From an uncultured Methylococcaceae bacterium (GTDB lineage: Bacteria > Pseudomonadota > Gammaproteobacteria > Methylococcales > Methylomonadaceae), in contig CAIQND010000137.1 of NCBI GenBank assembly GCA_903873045.1, forward strand, positions 1-12,542: a stretch of DNA of 12,542 nucleotides. The letters run 5' to 3'. Numbering within the stretch: position 1 is the stretch's first letter; each line of letters begins with the position of its first letter. The notes under the pieces were generated by a model that was not told the origin of the DNA, ran no database searches, and saw only the letters and a list, made by a program, of their open reading frames with translations. Below are positions 8,210 to 12,542 of this stretch, in pieces. A program made the translations under genes and the position numbers.

Positions 8210-10857
8210 TAGCTTTAGATAAATACATCAACGCCACACTGTTTGCAAAACCAGATAGCCTGTTGCAATTTAAACATCTGATAAAACAAAAAAACATCGA
8301 ATTAACACTAAAATTTGACCCACACCAATCAGTTTCAAGCCTGCTTAAAGAGAAATCAGACTTCATTGATCTTATTTTAAATTGTTGTTGGCTGCATTTT
8401 CTAGGCCCCTACGCAGAACAATTAAGCTTATGCGCTGTCGGCGGCTTTGGCAGAAGAGAGTTATTTCCTCACTCTGATATCGACATTATTATTCTGTTGG
8501 ATTCTGACGACACTGAGCCTTACGAGGAAGCCCTGGCAAGTCTGTTTACGTTCCTCTGGGATATTGGCTTAAAACCCGGACATAGCGTCCGCACTGTCGA
8601 TGAATGCGTTACAGCAGCACTTGATGATCAAACCATCATGACCAGTCTGATGGAAATCAGCCTGATTGCCGGCAATACCTCGCTTTATGACGCGCTTAAA
8701 CTACGCATTACGTCGGATAAAATTTGGTCATCGGATCAATTTTTTGTTGCCAAAATGGAAGAGCAGCGCCTCCGTTATACCAAATTCCACGACACCGCTT
8801 ATAACCTTGAACCCAATATCAAAGAAGGCCCCGGTGGCTTGCGGGACATGCAGGTCATTGATTGGGTATTTAAGCGTCATTACAACTCGTCAACACTCAA
8901 GGAGTTAATTAAATACGGTTTTTTACCTGAGTCCGAATATGCAGAACTTATTTCCGCACGCGATGTACTGTGGCGAATTCGTTATGCGCTGCATCTGTTA
9001 ACTGACCGCGCAGAAGATCGGCTTGTTTTTGATTATCAACGTGAACTTGCCCAACAGTTTGGCTTTAGCACACCGCATCAACAGTATAATGAGGATGTTG
9101 AACAGTTTATGCAGTTTTATTTTAAAACGGTGCAAGGACTTGAACGACTCAATGAAATGTTGCTGCAATTATTTAATGAACGCTTTGTAACCGGCGAAAC
9201 CGCTTGCAAGATAACGCCTATTAACGATAAATTTATCGCCATCAATGGTTATCTGCAAGCAGTAAACGAATCGATATTTGAGCAACATCCACTGGCTTTA
9301 CTGGAAGTTTTTTTACTCCTGCAATTAAACCCGTCATTGCTGGGTGTCAGAGCCACAACTATTCGTTTAATCCGGCGAAACCTGCATTTAATTGACGAGG
9401 AGTTTCGGGAAAATAAAGCAGCCAACCACTTATTTATAGAAATCTTTTGTACTCCGCGTGGGCTGACTCATGAGTTAAGGCGCATGAATCGATACGGCGT
9501 ATTAGCGGCCTATTTGCCCAGCTTTGCCAACATCGTTGCAAGGATGCAATATGACCTGTTTCATATTTATACCGTAGATGAGCATACGCTATTTGTTATC
9601 CGTAACTTACGCCGATTTGCACTGGAAGAACACATTGATGAATTCCCTCTCTGCAATTCCGTCTTCCTGTTAATTGCAAAACCGGAGATTTTATATATTG
9701 CCGCTCTTTTTCATGACATCGCCAAAGGCCGAAATGGCGACCATTCCGCCATAGGCGAAGACATTGCCGGACAATTTTGCATTCAGCACGACCTTTCCGC
9801 TCATGACACTAAATTAATCACCTGGCTGGTTAAGAGTCATTTGATTATGTCCATGACCGCACAGCGAAAAGACATCAGCGACCCGGATGTTATTCATGAA
9901 TTTGCTCAAACAGTCGGCAGCATTGAATATCTAAATCACCTATATTTATTAACCGTCGCTGATATTCGCGCAACCAACCCTGAACTTTGGAACGCCTGGA
10001 AAGACTCGTTACTTAAAGAACTTTATTTAGCCACTTACAAAGCCCTACACAAAGGGCTTCAAAACCCGGCAGCACTTGCCGATAGGTTGCGTGAAAATAA
10101 ACAGGAAGCCAAAGAAGAACTTCTTAAGCGCGGAATTTTGGAAGAAACAATTGATAACGCCTGGCAGCATACCAATGATGATTATTTTTTGCGCTATTCA
10201 GCAGATGAAATCGCTTGGCACACGATGGCCATTGCCTCATCCATAGAAGAAGATATGCCGTTGGTGTTACTGCGCCAGCAAACCCAACACGGCAGCGCAG
10301 AAGTGTTTGTTTATACCAAAGACAAAGGGCCTATTTTTTCAATCAGCACCGCCACCCTTGACCAATTAGGACTGACCATTCTTGATGCCAGAATCATGAC
10401 TACTCAGGATAACTACGTGCTTAACAGCTTCCAGGTACTTGAACAGTCAGGAGAACCCATCAATGAATTATGCAGAGCCTCTCATATTTGTTCATCGCTC
10501 CGCATTAATCTGTTACAAGGCGTGGTAAAAGGCCACATAAATATCCATCGTCAATCAAAATCAAGACAAGCACTGCATTTCCCTATCCGTACCAGTATCA
10601 AATTTCTGGCAGATCCCTTAAACCGGCATACCGTCATAGAACTTATCACGACTGATCACGCGGGACTTTTATCAAAAATAGGTCGTGCTTTTATCAAACA
10701 GCAGGTTAATCTGCTCAGTGCCAAAATAACCACCATAGGCAGTCGCGCTGAAGATATGTTTTACATCACCGATCAACAGTTGCAACCGATTAACGACATG
10801 AACAAACAAAATCTGATTCGCGAGGAAATACTAAAAATGTTGGATATTCAGGGCTAA
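8206..10857 (+). CDS. glnD: Bifunctional PII uridylyltransferase / uridylyl-removing enzyme
   Basis: GlnD is the glutamine sensor of nitrogen control. At low glutamine it uridylylates PII proteins (GlnB/GlnK), and at high glutamine it removes UMP, thereby steering GlnE and NtrB/NtrC. The 883 residues match the family (E. coli 890). The nucleotidyltransferase motif GGFGRRELFPHSDID is at 79-93 with catalytic D91 and D93. The central GLRDMQVIDW segment follows. The HD hydrolase domain starts near DEH (H460) and has HDIAKGRNGDHS at 503-514. Two C-terminal ACT domains lie at about 684-765 and 808-883, the second with DHAGLLSKIGRAF. The start is GTG in a GTGA overlap with the map stop, giving MIALDKYINA; no other in-frame start fits better. 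It is probably cotranscribed and translationally coupled with map. All domains look intact. Confidence 0.97.
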   Translation: MIALDKYINATLFAKPDSLLQFKHLIKQKNIELTLKFDPHQSVSSLLKEKSDFIDLILNCCWLHFLGPYAEQLSLCAVGGFGRRELFPHSDIDIIILLDSDDTEPYEEALASLFTFLWDIGLKPGHSVRTVDECVTAALDDQTIMTSLMEISLIAGNTSLYDALKLRITSDKIWSSDQFFVAKMEEQRLRYTKFHDTAYNLEPNIKEGPGGLRDMQVIDWVFKRHYNSSTLKELIKYGFLPESEYAELISARDVLWRIRYALHLLTDRAEDRLVFDYQRELAQQFGFSTPHQQYNEDVEQFMQFYFKTVQGLERLNEMLLQLFNERFVTGETACKITPINDKFIAINGYLQAVNESIFEQHPLALLEVFLLLQLNPSLLGVRATTIRLIRRNLHLIDEEFRENKAANHLFIEIFCTPRGLTHELRRMNRYGVLAAYLPSFANIVARMQYDLFHIYTVDEHTLFVIRNLRRFALEEHIDEFPLCNSVFLLIAKPEILYIAALFHDIAKGRNGDHSAIGEDIAGQFCIQHDLSAHDTKLITWLVKSHLIMSMTAQRKDISDPDVIHEFAQTVGSIEYLNHLYLLTVADIRATNPELWNAWKDSLLKELYLATYKALHKGLQNPAALADRLRENKQEAKEELLKRGILEETIDNAWQHTNDDYFLRYSADEIAWHTMAIASSIEEDMPLVLLRQQTQHGSAEVFVYTKDKGPIFSISTATLDQLGLTILDARIMTTQDNYVLNSFQVLEQSGEPINELCRASHICSSLRINLLQGVVKGHINIHRQSKSRQALHFPIRTSIKFLADPLNRHTVIELITTDHAGLLSKIGRAFIKQQVNLLSAKITTIGSRAEDMFYITDQQLQPINDMNKQNLIREEILKMLDIQG

Positions 10858-10894
10858 CGGCTTGGTCACAGACAAACCTTAAAAGATGTTCACC

Positions 10895-10929
10895 ACGAAA
10901 ACACTAAGGAAAAGCCTTGTGTCCTTCGT
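10895..10929. repeat. Imperfect hairpin downstream of glnD
   Basis: ACGAA-ACAC-AAGG on the left is mirrored by CCTT-GTGT-TTCGT on the right with small bulges around a 5-base AAAAG loop. The wording resembles CACCACGAAGGACACGAAG-type intergenic repeats common in environmental proteobacteria; that comparison is from memory. It lies 37 bases past the glnD stop and has no T-run. Confidence 0.4.
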
Positions 10930-10951
10930 ACTGAATGATGCCGATCTATAA

Positions 10952-11000
10952 TCGCGACGTAGGCATCACTCCCACCGTGGGAGCGATGCCTACGTCGCGA
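10952..11000. repeat. 49-base near-perfect palindrome between glnD and slyD
   Basis: Outer arms of 16 bases (TCGCGACGTAGGCATC and its exact reverse complement) enclose one A/C mismatch and then 6-bp inner arms (CTCCCA/TGGGAG) around a 3-base CCG loop. The sequence is far more GC-rich than its surroundings. It lies between convergent genes. There is no T-tract on either side, so I favour a REP-like palindromic repeat over a terminator, although so strong a hairpin could still block transcription. Confidence 0.75.
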
Positions 11001-11037
11001 CTAACGAAAACGTCGTGGACGAATTTATTTTTCAGGA

Positions 11038-11517
11038 TTAATGGTGGCAACCGGCACCGTGGATATGACCATGAGTCGCTTCTTCTTCTGTGGCAGCTCT
11101 CACATCAATCACCTCGACATCAAAGGTTAAGGCAACACCGGCTAACGGATGATTGCCGTCAATAGTCACATTTTCTTCATCAATACTCACCACGGTGACG
11201 ACGCCGGTACCGAAGCTGACATCCGCATGAAACTGCATCCCGACTTCAATGTCATCAACGCCTTCAAACATATCGCGTGAAATAACCTGAATCATATCTT
11301 CCATCAGTTCGCCATAGGCTTCTTCGGCTGCAATGCGCACATTAAACTTTTCACCGGCAACTTTGCCAACCATCGCTTTTTCCAGACCGGAAATAATATT
11401 GCCACTGCCCTGCAGAAAAACCAACGCCTCATCACCTATTGAACTATCAAGTACTTCGCCCTCATCATTAGTCAGAGTGTAGTGAATAGAAACAGCCGTA
11501 TTGTCAGCAACTTGCAT
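11038..11517 (-). CDS. slyD: SlyD-like FKBP-type peptidyl-prolyl cis-trans isomerase
   Basis: SlyD is a cytosolic prolyl isomerase and chaperone whose His-rich tail binds nickel and helps hydrogenase maturation in E. coli. The 159 residues start with the FKBP half (VSIHYTLTNDEGEVLDSS, then LVFLQGSGNIISGLEKAMVG). The insert-in-flap chaperone domain follows at about 68-122. The return strand is GNHPLAGVALTFDVEVIDVRAAT at 121-143, then EEEATHGHIHGAGCHH. The tail is short, with five histidines and one cysteine in the last 11 residues; E. coli SlyD (196 residues) has a much longer metal tail. Short-tailed SlyD proteins of about 160 residues are normal in Pseudomonas. ATG 11517 has an AAGG Shine-Dalgarno 7 bases upstream. 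The gene converges on glnD and stands alone between repeat-rich intergenic regions. Confidence 0.93.
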   Translation of the reverse strand: MQVADNTAVSIHYTLTNDEGEVLDSSIGDEALVFLQGSGNIISGLEKAMVGKVAGEKFNVRIAAEEAYGELMEDMIQVISRDMFEGVDDIEVGMQFHADVSFGTGVVTVVSIDEENVTIDGNHPLAGVALTFDVEVIDVRAATEEEATHGHIHGAGCHH

Positions 11518-11651
11518 AGTAAAACCTTATTGGGTTAGTCAAAAACGGCTTATGATAACGATTTGCAAAGCATTTGTCTGAAATAATTAGCTTAAAGCCA
11601 AAAGCCAGCACCCCAATGTTGTTAAGTTAAGTGCCTCTTGGCAAGACAAAC

Positions 11652-11689
11652 CGTTGGCTGAGCGGAGCCGCGTTGGCTGAGCGGAGCCG
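11652..11689. repeat. Two exact tandem copies of a 19-base unit
   Basis: The unit CGTTGGCTGAGCGGAGCCG occurs at 11652-11670 and again, directly abutting, at 11671-11689 with no difference. The second copy forms the left arm of the adjoining hairpin. This looks like a recent slippage duplication of a hairpin arm. Confidence 0.85.
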
Positions 11690-11728
11690 AAGCCGGTAAA
11701 ATCGCTTCGACGCTCCGCTCAGCGAACG
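11671..11728. repeat. Hairpin repeat with GCTGAGCGGAGC arms
   Basis: The left arm at 11671-11693 and the right arm at 11704-11728 are reverse complements apart from one mismatch and a 2-base bulge, around a 10-base loop. The shared core is GCTGAGCGGAGC plus CGAAGC. It resembles intergenic palindromes I recall from many proteobacteria. No T-tract follows. Confidence 0.7.
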
Positions 11729-11730
11729 GC

Positions 11731-11836
11731 TTATAGAGTGGCTTAGAAGTAAAGCAACATAAAGCGCCCTCTCCCTCCGGGAGAGGGCTGGGGTGAGGGT
11801 GATCGAATGTCGCGTTACTTCTACATGGCTCTATAA
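11731..11836. repeat. 106-base nested inverted-repeat element (MITE-like)
   Basis: The outer ends TTATAGAG (11731-11738) and CTCTATAA (11829-11836) are exact reverse complements. Inside, after 5 unmatched bases on each side, TAGAAGTAA (11744-11752) pairs with TTACTTCTA (11815-11823), then GC with GC after one mismatch. The centre holds a perfect 10-bp hairpin GCCCTCTCCC/GGGAGAGGGC (11766-11775, 11779-11788) with a 3-base loop. It has no coding capacity. I infer a small non-autonomous repeat; the central hairpin alone is of a kind that is common in proteobacteria. Confidence 0.6.
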
Positions 11837-11861
11837 CTGAATGACATTGGCCAACGCCCCG

Positions 11862-12542
11862 CTAATTTTTAATACCAATGCCTTTATGCAGTAAAAACAG
11901 GCTAAACAGCGTCAAAACCCCAATAAATCCACCGGTAATTAGATAGGCTAACTGAATATTAACATCCGTTACGCCGATCAATCCGTATCTAAAAGCATTG
12001 ATCATATACAAAATGGGATTGCCCTTGGAAATCATTTGCCAAACATCCGGAAGCATCTCGACTGAATAAAAAACACCGCCCAGATAACTTAATGGCGTTA
12101 ATACAAAGTTGGGGATAATAGAAATATCGTCAAAGCTTTCCGCAAGCACCGCATTGATAAAGCCGGCCAAAGCAAAGACAGTGGCCGTCAGCAACACAAT
12201 GGATAAAGTAATCAGCACATTTTTAACGACAATATCTGCAAATAAAAGCGAAATTAGCGCCACCACCAAACCGACCAATAAGCCGCGAATAATGCCACCA
12301 CTGACATAACCACCCAGAATCACCCAGTTGGGTACCGGTGCAACCAGCAATTCTTCAATATTGCGCTGAAACTTGGTCGAATAAAAAGACGAGACCACAT
12401 TAGCGTAAGAATGACTGATAACCGACATCAGAATAATACCCGGAACGATATAATCCATGTAGCTTGCGCCATTAATGGTGCCAATGCGATCGCCAATCAA
12501 TTTGCCAAAAATTAAAAAATACAGGGCGGTAGTAATCGCTGG
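11862..12542 (-). CDS. yadH: ABC-2 type transporter permease, YadH-like (partial, N-terminus outside the window)
   Basis: This is an inner-membrane permease of an ABC-2 type exporter; the substrate is unknown. The frame is open from the window edge to TAG at 11862-11864, giving 226 residues. It continues in frame upstream of the TTG at 12500 (PAITTALYFLIFGKLIGDRIG), so that TTG is internal. From memory the sequence closely follows E. coli YadH (256 residues): YMDYIVPGIILMSVISHSYANV, then FQRNIEELLVAPVPNWVILGGYVSGG, FDDISIIPNFVLTPLSYLGGVFYS and NPILYMINAFRYG. About 30 N-terminal residues should be missing. Five or six hydrophobic segments are visible. In E. coli the partner ATPase (yadG) is next to it; here it would lie beyond the right edge. 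The symbol rests on similarity only. Confidence 0.88.
   Translation of the reverse strand, partial: PAITTALYFLIFGKLIGDRIGTINGASYMDYIVPGIILMSVISHSYANVVSSFYSTKFQRNIEELLVAPVPNWVILGGYVSGGIIRGLLVGLVVALISLLFADIVVKNVLITLSIVLLTATVFALAGFINAVLAESFDDISIIPNFVLTPLSYLGGVFYSVEMLPDVWQMISKGNPILYMINAFRYGLIGVTDVNIQLAYLITGGFIGVLTLFSLFLLHKGIGIKN

Larger units (their letters stand above)
11518..11861. other. 344-base intergenic region between slyD and the permease gene
   Basis: I see no gene here. The first 130 bases next to slyD are AT-rich and should hold the slyD promoter, but I found no convincing -35/-10 pair. The rest, from 11652, is almost entirely the palindromic elements listed separately. The last 25 bases lead to the permease stop without a clear terminator of their own. 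Confidence 0.7.

Noticed and set aside
10952..11000. 49-base palindrome as an intrinsic terminator
   Set aside because: No T-tract follows on either strand and the stem is much longer than normal terminators, so a repeat element fits better.
10935..11165. 76-codon plus-strand frame downstream of glnD
   Set aside because: It runs through the 49-base palindrome and into slyD in antisense; the composition is that of a shadow frame.
11518..11640. Promoter for slyD
   Set aside because: Several TATCAT- or TAATTA-like hexamers are present on the minus strand, but none has a plausible -35 at acceptable spacing, so I did not list one.
11652..11689. Tandem 19-base repeats as a CRISPR array
   Set aside because: There are only two copies with no spacer between them and no cas genes nearby.
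12498..12500. TTG at 12500 as the start of the permease gene
   Set aside because: The frame continues upstream to the window edge with residues that match the YadH family, so the TTG is internal and the gene is cut by the window.

Overview
The window is a well-conserved housekeeping block from a gammaproteobacterium. No phage, plasmid, CRISPR or defence genes are visible. Protein sequences and gene order (rpsB-tsf-pyrH-frr-uppS-cdsA-dxr-rseP, with map-glnD divergent) match the Pseudomonas-type arrangement. In enteric bacteria dxr lies between frr and uppS. Base composition leans moderately to AT. The intergenic palindromes are of kinds I associate with environmental gammaproteobacteria such as methanotrophs (Methylococcales), but that assignment is a guess from pattern memory.

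Positions 1-7174 (minus strand, reading right to left) hold eight genes: ribosomal protein S2, elongation factor Ts, UMP kinase, ribosome recycling factor, undecaprenyl diphosphate synthase, CDP-diglyceride synthase, DXP reductoisomerase, and the first 387 residues of the site-2 protease RseP. They link translation, pyrimidine nucleotide supply, isoprenoid and lipid-carrier synthesis, phospholipid synthesis and envelope-stress signalling. Dxr feeds the isoprenoid pathway that supplies UppS, and CdsA activates phosphatidic acid. Spacing is tight, with 4-base overlaps at pyrH/frr and cdsA/dxr and a 1-base overlap at dxr/rseP. The exceptions are rpsB-tsf, which holds an attenuator-like terminator, and tsf-pyrH, which holds two hairpins without a U-tract.

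Positions 7175-7444 are a divergent control region. It contains an extended -10 promoter and a structured rpsB leader, which fits S2 autoregulation. A plus-strand promoter for map is only weakly suggested.

Positions 7445-10857 (plus strand) hold map (methionine aminopeptidase) and glnD (PII uridylyltransferase/uridylyl-removing enzyme), which overlap by 4 bases. Convergent to glnD is slyD (11038-11517, minus), a metal-binding FKBP-type prolyl isomerase. Further right is the C-terminal 226 residues of an ABC-2 type permease like E. coli YadH (11862-12542, minus, entering from beyond the window).

The only sequence that conserved genes do not explain is the cluster of palindromic elements on both sides of slyD. 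They are a 49-base near-perfect palindrome and an imperfect hairpin at 10889-11000, then a tandem 19-base duplication with a hairpin and a 106-base nested inverted-repeat element at 11652-11836. These look like REP- or MITE-type non-coding repeats. I found no convincing undescribed system.
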